Shown here piece by piece: positions 26,404-39,183 of a stretch of 64,000 nucleotides of DNA; the stretch's first letter is position 1; every line of letters starts with the position of its first letter. The position numbers and the translations under genes were made by a program. The DNA lies in the NCBI GenBank assembly GCA_965153355.1, contig OZ231126.1, forward strand, positions 34,286,001 through 34,350,000, written 5' to 3'. This DNA is from Flaccisagitta enflata. Taxonomy: Eukaryota; Chaetognatha; Sagittoidea; Aphragmophora. Below the pieces are notes generated by a model. It worked only from the letters and a program-made list of their open reading frames with translations, did not search any database and had not been told where the DNA came from.

Positions 26404-26467
26404 CGACTGCCGACTGCCGACTGCCGACTGCCAACTGCCGACTGCCGACTGCCGACTGCCGACTGTC
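26404..26467. repeat. 7-bp tandem repeat (GACTGCC)n
   Basis: About nine copies of GACTGCC. Confidence 0.9.
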
Positions 26468-27021
26468 GCTGACGCGTCAAAAGTCGTTATTTGGCTCCAC
26501 GTGTGGCTTTTTACCCTGAAATAGAACGGCCTTGAATGAGGTTATTTCCTCGTAAAAAAACGCGCCAAAGTTCTCTCTTTTTTTCGCTCAGTTTCAATTT
26601 CATTTCCACGTTTCACTCTCGCGGCCGTAAACACGTAAAATCATCGCCATCTATCGCATTTTGGTGGGAAAAGTAATGACGAAGACGTCGATGACAACAA
26701 TGACAACGATGACTTTCATGACAACAACGATAATGATGTTGATGACAACAAATATCCTGTTTCTTTGAAAAAGTCAGTAACCAACAAAAGCCGCAATGAA
26801 AAAAGAGAAGAATGCTTTACGCCAGGAAAACACAAATCAATGAACGGTAAGAAATATATGGAGGTAAAGACAGGAGGAAAGAAAGGAGGGAAGGAATAAA
26901 CAAACCCCGCGGAAGTCATTATGAGAATGGAACAGGAAAAAGAAATACAAGGCCGCATACGAATTACCGACGGCCACCGTCCAACTTTGACACTCAATTT
27001 CATTTTCTCTCCCCTCTACTA

Positions 27022-27760
<739 letters not shown>

Positions 27761-29879
27761 TTTTCACCTTTTTCTCTCCGGTTTTCTGTCATTTTCTATC
27801 TTGTCTTTTTTAGGTCTTTTTTTTCTCAATTCCTTTGTTTCTTTGTAGTTCTGTTTCTTTGTTTTCTTTTATCTTTTTTTTCTCGTTTCTTTTTATACTT
27901 CCCTCATTTCTTTTTCTCCCACTTACTTTGAGAGAAAAAAAACCAAGTGTCTCAGGGTGGGGTGTTTCATATCAGGGCTCTGGTCTCCGAGTGGGCTGGC
28001 CGAAATTTTGTAGTTGTGGTATGGTTAGGTGAAGCCCCCGGGCACCATAGATGGCTTCCCAAGTGCCCCCACAAGTAACTCGGTTGCCAGATAGGTGGCC
28101 AAAATGGCCAAAAATGGCCCAAAATGACCAAAATCCTTCAAAATTCCAAAATTTGGTTTATTTGTCACAAAAAATCCCAATCATTGATCCAGTTCACTCA
28201 GTTATAATGTATAGACATGGGTTTGGCCAAAAAACGGCAAGTCGCTGCAATTGGGGGCGTGCAAGGACCTCAAAATGGCTTAAAAAAGGCCTTAAAATGA
28301 CCCATCTTACACAGTATCAAAAATTAATAAAAGAATAATGAAATTTTTTCTTCCAAACCTTAAAATATCCAAGGATATAGCCTCAGTGAAGTGTAACAGA
28401 GTTGAAACAGCAAAAAAATATGGCCCTGAGTGTTGTATCAGCCTAAAAACAGGCCTTAAATAGCCAAAATTGGCCCAAAACGACCAAAATGCTTCAAAAT
28501 TCAAAAATTTGGGTTATTTTTCATGAAAAATCTTAATCATTGATCCAGTCCACTCAGTTATAATGTATAATTATGGGTTTGGCAAAAAAATGGCCAGTGG
28601 CTACAATTGGGGGCTTTCAAGAGACCCAAAATGACCAAAAAAGGCCCTAAAATGACCCATATTACGCTATGGCAAAAATTAAGGAAAAAAACGAAATTTT
28701 TTCTTATAAACCTAAAAATATCCTAAAATGTAGCCTCAGTGAAGTCTAACAGAGTAGAAACAGCAAAAAAATATGGCCCTGAGCATCGAATCAGCCTAAA
28801 AACAGGCCTATATTGGCCAAAATTGGCCCAAAATGATCAAAATGTTTCAAAATTCAAAAATTTGGTGTATCTTTCACAAAAAATCCCAATCATTGACCCA
28901 AACTACTCGGTTACAATGTATAGACATGGGTTTGGCCAAGAAATGGTTGGTGGCTACAATTGAGGGCTTGCAAGGGACCCAAAATCAAAATGTCCAAAAA
29001 GGGCCTTAAAATGACCTATATTACGCTATGTCAAAAATTCTGTCTTCCAAACCTTAAAATATCCCAGGATATAGAATGTAGCCTCAGTGAAGTGAAACTG
29101 AGTAGAAACAGCAAAAAAATATAGCCCTGAGCGTTGTATCAGCCTAAAAACAGGCCTTGAATAGCCATAATTGGCCTAAAACGACCAAAATGCTTTAAAA
29201 TTCAGAATTTTTCATTGATTTTTTATGAAAAATCCCAACCATTGATCCAGTTCACTCAGTTATAATGTAGACATGGGTTTGGCCAAAAAACGGCAAGTGG
29301 CTGCAATTGGGGGCGTGCAAGGACCTCAAAACAGCTTATGAAAGGAATTAAAATGACCCATCTCACACTATACAAAAAATAAATGAAAAGTAATGAAATT
29401 TTTTTTTTTCCAAACCTTAAAAAATCCGAGGATATAGCCTAAGTGAAGTGTAACAGAGTTGAAAGAGCAAAAAAACATGGCCCTGAGCGTTGTATCAGCC
29501 TAAAAACAGGCCTCAAATAGCCAAAATTGGCCCTAAATGACCAAAATGCTTCAAAATTCAAAAAATTTTGTTTATCTTTTATGAATAATCCCAAATATTA
29601 ATCCAAATCACTCAGTTATAATGTATAGACATGGGTTTGGCCAAAAAATGGTCAGTGGCTACAATTGAGGGCTTGCAAGGGACCCAAAATGGCCAAAAAC
29701 GGCCTTAAAATCACCCATATTACACTATGTCAAAAATATCCCAGGATATAGCCTCAGTGAAGTGTAACTGAGTAGAAACAGCAAAAAAATACGGCCCAGA
29801 GCATTGCATCAGCCTAAAAACAGGCCTTAAATAGCCAAAATTGGCCCAAAATGACCAAAATGCTTTAAAATTTGGTTTT

Positions 29880-30491
29880 AAGGCATTAGCCTAAGTTGCG
29901 GCGTCGGCATTTTCACCGTGTAGAACACAGGGGACAGACTTAAATTCGTTCGTTAGCCAACAGGTTCGTTTGATCCCCTAAAACCTTATCAGGCCCCTCA
30001 GGCCTAAAATCTGGCTTCTCAGGCCTCAAATCCAGCGTCTCAGGCCTCAAATCCAGCGTCTTAGGCCTCTAATCCAGCCTCTCCGGCCTCAAATCCAGCC
30101 TCTCAGGCATCAAATCCAGCCGCTCTGGCCTCAAACCAGCCTCTCAGGCCTCAAATCCGGCCTCTCAGGCCTAAAATCCGACCTCTCAGGCCTCAAACCT
30201 GGCCTTTCAAACCTCAAATTAGGCCTCAAGTTAGTCCTCTCAAGCTTCCAATTGGCATTCTCAGGCCTTACATCAGCCTTCTTAGACCTCAATTTAAGCT
30301 CTTGAAGGCCTTCAGTCAACCCCCTGTGTAGCATCTCATCCACGTAAGGCAGGACAAACAAAAGTCCCCCTGTGTTCTACAGGACTTCGTCCCCTTCGGG
30401 GCCGCTGCCCTGCTTTCCCTCACTCCAACTCACAATCACTCAAAGCAGGGCAAAGGGTATCGCTGATCATATATTGCCCTTGGGCGACCTG
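29880..30491. repeat. Family X copy 2, inserted in the FB-B left arm
   Basis: Interrupts an FB-B unit between AAAATTTGGTTT and TTTTATGAAAAATCCC. The interior is an 18-bp minisatellite (CTCAGGCCTCAAATCCAG). The right end has ACAGGACTTCGTCCCCTTCG, GGTATCGCTGATCATATATTG and GGGCGACCTG. The left end is degenerate. Confidence 0.7.
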
Positions 30492-30683
30492 TTTTTTTAT
30501 GAAAAATCCCAATTATTGATCCTCTCCACTCGGTCATAATGTATAGTTATGGGTTTGGCCAAAATATGGCCAGTGGCTACAATTGGGGGCTTGCAAGGGA
30601 CCCAAAATAACCAAAAAAGGCCTTAAAATGACCCATATCATGCTATGACAAAAATTAATGAAAAATAATCAGTCGCAAAAGTG

Positions 30684-30957
30684 TTAGATGATCAGCGGTA
30701 CCTGTGCCCTGCCTAAGCTGGTTGTGCTTGAAGTTGTGGGAGGGAGCAGGGCAGCGGCCCTGAAGGGGTCGATGACCTATGCTTTCACACATATGGGGGA
30801 TTTTCTCCTTCTCCTCCTTCTTCTTCTTCTTCTACTTCTTCTTCTTCTACTTCTTCTCCTCCGTCCATCCCCTCCCTCCCCGACTCTAATCCTAGTCTCA
30901 AGGCTCAAATCCCAGCCTCAAGGCCCAAATCCCAGCCTCAAGGCCTGAATCCCAAAA
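30684..30957. repeat. Family X-like copy with (CTT)n core
   Basis: GGGCAGCGGCCCTGAAGGGG then GATGACCTATGCTTTCACAC, a (CTT)n run at 30,805-30,860 and an (AGGCTCAAATCCCAGCCTCA) minisatellite. The same order is seen at 57.26-57.55 kb. Confidence 0.65.
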
Positions 30958-31674
30958 CAGGTCGCCCAAGGGCAATATGTGGTCAGCGATACCCGTTGCC
31001 CTGCTGTGCATGATTGTAAATTTGAGTGAGGGGAGGCAGGGCAGCGGCCCCGAAGGGGACGAAGTCCTGTAGAACACAGGGGGACTTTCGTTCATCCGTC
31101 CGTTTGGGCTGAATTCAGGTCTAAGAGGGCTGATGTAAGGCCAGAAAGCCAGTTGGGGGCTTGAATGGGCTGACTTGAGGCTTGAAAGAGCTGGATTAAG
31201 GCTTGGAAGGCCATAGAGAACTGACTTGAGGATCAAATAGCTGATTTGAGGCTTGAGAGGCCTGATTTGAGGCTTGAGAGGCCTAATTTGAGGCAAGAGG
31301 TTGGATTTGAGGCCTAAGAGGCTAGATTTGAGGCTTGAGAGGCCAGGTTTGAGGCCTGAGAGGCCAGATAAAAGGCCTGAGAGGCCATATTTGAGGCCTA
31401 AGAGGCCAAATTTGAGGCCTAAGAGGCTAGATTTGAGGCCTGAGAGGCCAGATTGTAGGCCTGAGAGGTCTAGTTTGAGGCCTGAGAGGCCAGATTTGAG
31501 GCCTGAGAGGCCAGATTTGAGGCCTGAGAGGCCAGATTTGAGGCCTGAGAGGCCAGATTTGAGGCCTGAGGGGTCTGAGGGAGGGGGGGACGCACGCACG
31601 TACGAACGAACGAACGAACGAACGAAAGTCCCTCTGTGTTCTACAGGACTTCGTCCCCTTCGGGGCCGCTGCCC
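30958..31674. repeat. Family X copy 3, opposite orientation
   Basis: Starts CAGGTCGCCCAAGGGCAATA, the inverse of the end of copy 2, then GCGGCCCCGAAGGGGACGAAG and ACACAGGGGGACTTTCGTTC. The core is a (GAGGCCTGAGAGGCCAGATTT) minisatellite, most uniform at 31,480-31,570. It ends with inverted TGTTCTACAGGACTTCGTCC and GGGGCCGCTGCCC. Confidence 0.7.
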
Positions 31675-33400
31675 AAAAAGTGACCCAGGATCCTTAGCAG
31701 CCCCAGATGGCCCCAGATGACATTCACTAGCAGTTTTTCAGCCAAGTAAACATCCATGCACTACAACTGAATAAATCAGTTGGAAAGATTGGACTCTTTT
31801 ACAGAAATACAGATTAGATTCTTTTACAGAAATACACAATTTTTGTTCAATTTTGAAGCATTTTTGTCATTTTGGGGCATGCTCAGGGCCATATTATTTT
31901 GCTGTTTCTACTCAGTTACACCTTTCTGAGGCTACAGTTTAGGATATTTTACAGTTTAGAGGACAAAATTTCATTATTTTTCCTTAATTTTTGACATAGT
32001 GTAATATGGGTCATTTTAAGGCCGTTTTTGGCCATTTTGGGTCCCTTGCAAGCCCTCAATTGTAGCCACTGACCATTTTTTGGCCAAACCCATGTTTATA
32101 CATTATAAATGAGTGATTTGGATCAATATTTGGGATTTTTCATGAAAAAGAAACTAAAATTTTGAATTTTAAAGCATTTTGATCATTTTGGACCAGTTTT
32201 GGCTATTTAAGGCCTGTTTTTAAGCTGATACAACGCTCAGGGCTATATTTTTTTGCTGTTTCTACACATTTCCACTTCACTGAGGCTTCATTCTATATCC
32301 TGGGATTTTTTAAGGTTTGGAAGACAGAATTTCATTACTTTTCATTAATTTTTGACATAGCGTAATATAGGTCATTTTAAGGCCTTTTTTGGCCATTTTG
32401 GGTCCCTTGCAAGCCCTCCATTGTAGCCACTGACCATTTTTTGGCCAAACCCATGTCTATACATTATAACCAAGTGATTTGGATCAATGATTTGGATCAA
32501 TGATTTGGATTTTTTGTGAAAGATACACCAAATTTTTGAATTTTGAAACATTTTGGTCATTATGGGCCAATTTTGGCCAGTATAGGCCTGTTTTTGGGCT
32601 GATTCAATGCTCAGGGCCATATCTTTTTGCTGTTTCTACTCTGCTAGACTTCACTGAGGCTCTATTCTAGGCTATTTTAAGGTTTAGAAGAAAAAATTTC
32701 ATTATTTTTCATTAATTTTTAACATAGCAGAATATGGGTCATTTTAAGGCAATTTTTGGTCATTTTGGGTCCCTTGCAAGCCCCCAATTTTAGCCACTGG
32801 CCATTTTTTCACCAAACCTATAACTATACATTATAACTGAGTGGACTGGATCAATGATTGGGATTTTTCACGAAAAAATAACCCAAATTTTTGAATTTTG
32901 AAGCATTTTGGTCGTTTTGGGCCAATTTTGGCTATTTAAGGCCTGTTTTTAGGCTGATACAACATTATTTTTTTATTAATTTTTGATATAGTGTAAGATG
33001 GGTCATTTTAAGGCCTTTTTTAAGCCGTTTTGAGGTCCTTGCACGCCCCCAATTGCAGCGACTTGCCGTTTTGTGGCCACACCCATGTCTATACATTATA
33101 ACTGAGTGAACTGGATCAATGATTAGGATTTTTTGTGAAAAATAAACCAAATTTTTGAATTTTGAAGGATTTTGGTCATTTGGGGCCATTTTTGGCCATT
33201 TTCGCCACCTATGCAGCGACCGAGTTACTCGTGGGGGCACTTGGGAAGCCATCTATGGTGCCCGGGGGCTTCACCTAACTATACCACAACTACAAAATTT
33301 CGGCCAGCCCACTCGGAGACCATAGCCCTGATTTGAAACACCCCAGTCTCAGGGCTGCAAGTGTGAAGGCCATCGCTCCCGCTTGACGGACGAGAGAGAG

Positions 33401-33406
33401 AAAGAG

Positions 33407-33492
<86 letters not shown>

Positions 33493-33495
33493 TGA
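33401..33495. repeat. (GA)n and (GACA)n microsatellite
   Basis: GA repeats to ~33,470 then GACA tetramers. Confidence 0.93.
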
Positions 33496-34149
33496 GAGGG
33501 ACAGAGAAATCGAGAGTGACAGACAGACGGGCAGAAAGACAGTGTGATAGAGACTATGTCAAAGACTTTGACAGCGAGAAAAGAGATTCGAAGGGTTTCT
33601 CAGCTCGGTTCAGACTGTATGGAGGACTAGCCAATGGGAATAGGGCTTTGAGATTGGGGAAAAAGAAAAATGAGGGAAATTCCAAAAATAGAAATAAGTC
33701 GAAAAAAGAAGTTAATTCAAGAGAATAAAGAGAGAAAAAAAAAGGCAAAAAGAATTTTCTCTCTTAGAACTGTGATGAGGAAAGAGAGAGAAAGAGTAAA
33801 TACGAATGAAAGAAGGAAAGAATAAACAAAAAAGGGGGAACGAGGAATGGAGGGACAATGACAAAGACAGAAAATTAAAAGGGGGATAGACACACAGCCA
33901 AGAAGAAAGACTGGAAGAAAACGGGACAGAGCACCGTTGACAGTCGGAATGAGCAGAGTGAGGGACACAGAAAACAATTGTGGAAGAGAAAAAAGAGACC
34001 CTAAGTGTGAATTTATGATAGAGGCGAGAAGGCGAGGAGAGAAAGAAACTAGTGGCGTTCGCCATTTTGTGTTCCACGAAAACTTTATCTGGCATGAAAA
34101 AGAAAGGCAATAATTCTAATAATAATAACCACACAAATCTATGTTGTAG
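33496..34149. other. Purine-rich intergenic DNA
   Basis: GA- and A-rich. Frames of up to 140 aa on the minus strand are low-complexity Ser/Phe/Leu with no recognisable domain. Confidence 0.45.
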
Positions 34150-34154
34150 ATAAT

Positions 34155-34322
34155 GGCCACCTGTGGGCGGCCTTACTACTATCCATGGGCGACCTCACTG
34201 CCGCCTATGGGCGGCCTCACTGCCGCCTGTGGGCGGTCCCACTGCCGCCTGTGGGCGGCCCCATTGCCGCCTGTGGGCGGTCCCACTGCCACCTGAAGGT
34301 GGTCCCACTGCCGCCTGTGGGT
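34155..34322. repeat. 22-bp minisatellite (CTGCCGCCTGTGGGCGGTCCCA)n
   Basis: About seven imperfect units with alternating GCC/TCC variants. Confidence 0.9.
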
Positions 34323-34362
34323 GTGTGTGTCCGTATGTGTGTGTATGTGTGTGGAGAAAGCG

Positions 34363-34775
34363 GGGTTGTGTAACATACATTGGAAAATACAAGGCTGTGT
34401 GACAGGTGTGTGATGGGTCCGGATTAAACACCAGTGAGAGCTCCAAAGGCTCTCATCCTTTATTAAAGTAGGGTTGAGTAGTAATGTTGTCCAACTTTCA
34501 TACATTGGAACAAACTAGGTGGTGTGATATACATCAAAGAATTCAGGGATGTGTGACATGTGCAACAATTCATCCTACATACATTGTAGAAAAAATGGGT
34601 GAAGTGACATACATCAGAGAATTCTGGACTGTGTGACATACATTGGAAAAACTGGGTGGTGTGACATTCATCGGAGAATTCTGGGCTGTGTGACATACAT
34701 TAGAGAAAACTTGGTGGTGTGACACACATCAAAGAATTTTGGGCTGTGTGACGTACATCGACGAAAAATGGGTGG
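34363..34775. repeat. 58-bp satellite array, left part
   Basis: A dimer of two 29-bp monomers: GACATACATYGGAGAATTCT with GGGCTGTGT, and GACATACATYGGAGAAAACT with GGGTGGTGT. The array is cut at GGTGG by the BEL/Pao element and resumes at 47,977. A non-array piece (34,400-34,500) is included. Confidence 0.9.
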
Positions 34776-35686
34776 TATAAAGTACGCCCACGAGTTTCAA
34801 CTGGCACTGTCTATGAGCGTCTATCTGACTGACGACTTGTGGTGAAAGAAAGTTGGCCGATTGGAAAATAGGAAGGCGATCGTCTCGTTTATTCCATAAA
34901 AATTTCAACAACTGAAGAGAGGGGGAAAAATGAAAGGGAAAGTGGGCGTTAATTGTGATCAGCAAACGCAAAAGATAACATGAAATCGAGATAGGACACA
35001 ATAAAGGACAGAAACAGCACATGACAACATGTTCATCTTCTTCAGAGCCCATGCCACCTGATAATACCTGCCCCTGCCCCGGCCCATCCCATTAAATTCA
35101 TCCATATCATCCCTATAGCAAGCTGATCGGACTAGCGATAAAAACCATACTAAAATCCGGCGATAAAGATGCAAAAGGGCAAAAGACAAAAATAACAGAC
35201 CGGAAGACAAGATAAAAACAACGTTAATAAAAGCAGAAACACGTCTATAAAACTTACTTTTAGGCCCACTTTCGTTGGTTTCAACCCACAGTCTGTCGAT
35301 GTCAAATTAACGTTAATTGTCCGTTCATTAGTTTATCTGCAATAAAAAGATGAGAGATTATTGAAATTAGTGAATTCCAAGGGCGCATTCAAACGATCAT
35401 AAAAATCAATCAATCACTTTAAGAAGCGATGCCATAATTAAATAAAATCAATCAATCCAAAAATTGGATGATACGAAAGACGAGTTACGTATATTTGCCT
35501 ACGTAGTAAAAACAAATGGCACAAAATCAAGGCGCAACCATATGGTTACCCATCTAGCGTTCAATATAAAAAATGGCAAGAAACAAAAGACACGGGCATC
35601 GAATAGTAGAAAGAAAAAGCCAAAAGCACGCAAAAGAGACAGAAGGCACACACACCTAAGAGACGGACAGACATACATTTCTAACA
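34776..35686 (-). repeat. 3' LTR of the BEL/Pao element (911 bp)
   Basis: Read on minus, it starts TGTTAGAAATGTATG and ends CTTTATA. It lacks a 4-bp GA-rich insertion that the other LTR has near 47,897. It carries an AAAGTAAGT splice-donor-like motif on minus (plus-strand ACTTAC near 35,255). Confidence 0.92.
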
Positions 35687-35703
35687 TTCTGCCCCATTTT
35701 TGG
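35687..35703 (-). promoter_or_regulatory. Candidate polypurine tract
   Basis: Minus-strand AAAAATGGGGCAGAA directly precedes the 3' LTR, where the plus-strand primer of an LTR retrotransposon should be. It has two pyrimidine interruptions. Confidence 0.5.
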
Positions 35704-36650
35704 AATTTCACGAATTTCAAAAATCCGACACCTAGTTTCCAGTCGGGGAAACCCTACTAAAAAACGATACTACCTTCCTTAAAAATTTTACATAGACACA
35801 ACCCCCGCCCCCTCCCCCGTCCCGCCTCTTACATCCCCACCTAACTATCAACAGATCGCGACTGCCCGAATGATGATTCCCGTCCGGAAAGGATCCACCA
35901 CCAGCAAATTTGCAACGATCAATGACGCGGATGGAGGCAGGCGGCGACGAAGGTTGAGGCGCCCGTTCTGAAAAAGTTAAAGGGAAGGGGGGGGGAAAGG
36001 GGAACGGGCCTAGGAGCACTCCAAGCCTGGGATTTGACTTGAGAGTGGAAAAAGATAAGTGGGGGCATACTACTAAAACATGTCATACGAAAGTATTCGT
36101 AATAATGACTAAAAAGACCATGTCTAAAACAAACACAACAAAAATATACATGTTCCAAAGAACCAAACAAAACAAGACAAAATTAAATAAATTACTAACT
36201 ATATAATAAAAACGAATCTGTTAAATGAAAGAAAAATTAGTAAGCATCATGGAACGACCACATCACCTGCGCCTTCTCCATTACAGAGACGAGCGGGTCA
36301 TTCCGGCTCCAACATCTCGTCAACTCGTGGGTGAAAGGCGATGAGTGATGTCGTCGACGGCGACCGCATCGAAAGGCGCAGGTGGTGCAACCGTCTGAGA
36401 GTGAATCCTCCCCGAAGGGAAGGAAAAGAAAGAGAAAGAACAGGGGCAGATTGATTAGTAAAGTTCTTATCGTACACAGATTCAAATTTACAACAAAAAC
36501 TCAACCTCAACCCTTCCCAAACCATGATACTTACGCGGGCGTTTTTCGCCAGGCCCCGGGGCGGACGTCATTCCCACGCCCCGGGTAGCGCCCCCGACTT
36601 GGCCGGCCTGTCCATCGATGGGATGAGGATGTGATGGTGGAATACGATCC
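35704..36650 (-). other. Untranslated 3' region of the BEL/Pao element
   Basis: No coherent reading frame. Includes a GC-rich block at 36,535-36,610 and a minus-strand GCGTAAGTAT donor-like motif near 36,530. Confidence 0.5.
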
Positions 36651-38863
36651 TCAGCGAATGGCGGCGCTCTCCACGCCATGTTGCAAATTGGTAGTTAAAT
36701 TGAACAGCAACTGGGCGTGGCACCAATCAGCGTTTAGCTGGCGGTCTGATTTTTCCAAGGCCTGGTTCGATTTTCTTATTCCCAGGCTTGGGAGCGTCTT
36801 TGCGACAGGATCTGCTGACCGACTTTTTCTGCTGGAGAAGACGCAGGAGGTGGAGATGCTGCATCGCAATTCGGCGCAATCGAAATTCGGACGTACAGCG
36901 GACGCAGTTTTAAAGTCGACGGCCATAGCCGCCTTTGCGCGTTCCACCGCTTCCTCTTTCTTCTTAGCCTTCATCGCACAGGCCTGCTTCTCCTTTTCAA
37001 GCTGCTTCTCCAGTTCCACGACTCGCTTGTTGCCTTTGACCACCTCATTGTCCGCAGCCATTGCTGCTCGACGAGCATCGTCTCTCTCCTGTTGGATGTT
37101 GCGACGAATCCTCTCGTCTAAGACTTGACGAGCCGCTTCAACTCGTTGACGCGGCGGAAGCGACGCGAAGAAGTCTTTTGGAAGCCTGGATGCTAAATTC
37201 TTCACCACCCCCAATGGAGCATTTGAGGTCAGCGAAGAGGCTTCTCGTAGCAATGACTCGGCGATGTGGTGTCCATGCGCAGGATCAAAGGCTGGATCCG
37301 ACGGGGGAGGCGGGTTCTGCACTTGCTGCAGACCTTGGGCAGACTCGGTTTGCTGACGAGGCGCTACCAGCTTTAACAGATGCTGAAGCACCGCCAACTA
37401 GTTCGCTTCCTACCGCGGCTTTTGATGGCTGCGAGTGAAAGGAAGACGCTCCCGTCTGCTGACCAGAGACTTGAGGTTTAACAGCGGACGCCGAAGCACC
37501 GCAAGTAGAACCTCCCTTGGTTGCTGCTTTGTGCTTTTTCCCAGCTCTCTTGGTCTTCTTCCCCTTTGCTGCCGCTGCCCCAGGCGCCTGATCCAGCTTC
37601 TGGGTTGCTGCCAACGTTGCCGTCGACGAACCACTTGAAGCTTCTCCTTGGCCTTTGGGCGTTACTGCTGCAGGGGGCGCGCCTGGAGGCGCTTGAAGGG
37701 GGCCTTTGCTTTTGGAATTTGGCCCTTTTTGTTGACTCTGCACATTGCGCGTTTGTGGAGTCTTTCCCCGACGTGATCTCTTCGATTGTTGTGAGGGAGT
37801 GACGTCACGAGGACCCTGTTGCTGCTGATTTGGGGGATGAACCAATCCAGGGCGCGATTGACGACTTCCTGATGCTGTAGAGTGAATTGCCGCTGATGTA
37901 GCTGCGGCTGCGTCGAGCACGAATACCGCTGGTGGAGTTGCGGAAGCGTCGACAGCAGTTGCACCAGGAGGCTTCGGAGCCGCATTCTTCCTCTTCGTCG
38001 CTTGGACCATGCGACGAACCTCCTTATCATGCTCCCTCCTTCTTTTGTTGCTTTGGATTTTGCGCTCCAGAGTCTCCGAGCCCAGCTCTGTTTGATTAGC
38101 CGATGAGCGCATGAGAGTTTGTTTGTTGCAGCATACTGAAAGTTTTTCAAACTCTTTGAAGAGGAGAGATACTTCGACGTCCGGACTGATGATACGATAC
38201 CACCGCGCCTGCATCCGTTGGTGTTTCTCTTCCGGCGTCGCAGTGTCCACTTCGGAGTCAATGCCTTTCTCCACCACCTCCCATTCACCAACACCTCCTC
38301 CTCTATTTCCATCCCCTCCTCCTCCACTCTTGCTCCATCATTGACCAATCTCTCTCTCTCTTCGCCCCCGCTGCGTTGACGTGCAGCTGCAGACGCTTGA
38401 TCACGAGACGCTGGGCGACCGAAATCAAGGCAGAATTGGCGAGGCGATGGGGGCAAATCCGATGATGATGACGCCGCCGCGGAAGTGGTGGATAAGTCCG
38501 TCGGCGGCCGATTGATCGCAATCCGCCTCGAACCTCCATCTTTGATGACCACCAATGGAAGGCGGCAGCGGGATCAACGGCGTTGGATGGCTGTTGACGA
38601 TTTACCAACGCATCATCTTGTTGACGCTTTTTATTCGCCATTTTTGCGTCGGCCCGAGCGAAGGTCGCCATTGAAGGCTGCCAGCGCGACAGCCTCCTCC
38701 TCCGCCCCGAACGACGTCGTGGATGCAGATCCCTCTCGAGTCGAGCCGTCGTTGAAGAGTCGATGAAGATCCAGGACCCGTACGACGTCGACACGTCGGC
38801 TTCAGCCTCGAGACGCGCTGCTGACGGGACATCTTGACTCCGACGAGCGACTTCAAGATGCAA
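36651..38863 (-). pseudogene. Accessory coding region between integrase and 3' LTR, read in several frames
   Basis: Four overlapping minus-strand frames tile the region: 38,863-~38,560, 38,555-~38,290, 38,277-37,285 and 37,397-36,651. Together they give roughly 700 codons of continuous protein-like sequence, so I read it as one ORF broken by small indels. An ATG at 38,830-38,832 is a possible start. The centre is basic and low in complexity (Lys, Ala, Gln, Pro, Ser). The last 248-codon segment has a charged heptad-like stretch (about residues 84-160) typical of a coiled coil. No signal peptide, hydrophobic membrane segment, glycoprotein cysteine pattern or enzyme motif is visible, so it is not recognisably an envelope. 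Function unknown. It could instead be host sequence captured by the element. Confidence 0.6.
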
Positions 38864-38924
38864 ACTGACTTCGTAGATGGAATGACGTCGTCAGCGGAAG
38901 CTTTGAAATGTTCGTGTTGAAGAA

Positions 38925-38944
38925 CTGATAAAGGTAAGAACGGA
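38925..38944 (-). promoter_or_regulatory. Candidate splice acceptor upstream of the accessory region
   Basis: On minus, the pyrimidine-rich CCGTTCTTACCTTTATCAG ends ~95 nt before the ATG at 38,832. If used, it could join an LTR leader to the accessory ORF as a subgenomic mRNA. Confidence 0.35.
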
Positions 38945-39183
38945 TTTGGCACAATAATATGTACATATAGACAGGGCGAATGAATCAGTGTTTTGATGTG
39001 TAAATGGAAATGGACAACATAATTGACAAGAGGAAAGATGAAAGCATGGATAATCAGAACCAAATATGAATAATAACAACTCTTTGTAAATATAACAAGT
39101 CAGAGTATCAATCACTCATATCTATAGTTACTAATGGACAGGCCCATGCGCCTTTTTCTCTCTCTCTCAAAACTTAGCGTTTT

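Larger units (their letters stand above)
27958..33345. mobile_element. Foldback DNA transposon FB-B (5,388 bp)
   Basis: The tip TGGGGTGTTTCAWATCAGGGCT is inverted at both ends and flanked by a perfect 9-bp direct repeat GTCTCAGGG (27949-27957 and 33346-33354). Inside the tip, ~150 bp containing GCCCCCGGGCACCATAGATGG is shared by both arms. The left arm then has ~350-bp units (landmark ATGGCCCTGAG near 28,420, 28,772, 29,120, 29,476 and 29,790) and the right arm has about four in inverse order (31,850-33,200). The centre is occupied by family-X repeats. Similar ~95-aa frames in both arms (28,051 plus strand, 33,252 minus strand) are arm sequence, not evident genes. Long arms of tandem units plus 9-bp duplications match the classic Drosophila foldback architecture. 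No transposase is present. Confidence 0.85.

Noticed and set aside
28051-33252. ~95-aa frames starting MASQVPP in both FB-B arms
   Set aside because: Inverted copies of the arm sequence without a known domain; treated as arm DNA, not a gene.
34729-35052. 107-codon frame repeated in both LTRs (MGSEEDEHVV)
   Set aside because: Present twice only because the LTR is duplicated; no domain and no continuation into gag.
36651-38863. Envelope gene
   Set aside because: No signal peptide, transmembrane stretch or glycoprotein cysteine pattern was seen in any frame.
38931-38940. Plus-strand splice donor AAGGTAAGAA
   Set aside because: Antisense to the retroelement, with no plus-strand coding exon nearby. 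It is the complement of the candidate minus-strand acceptor tract.
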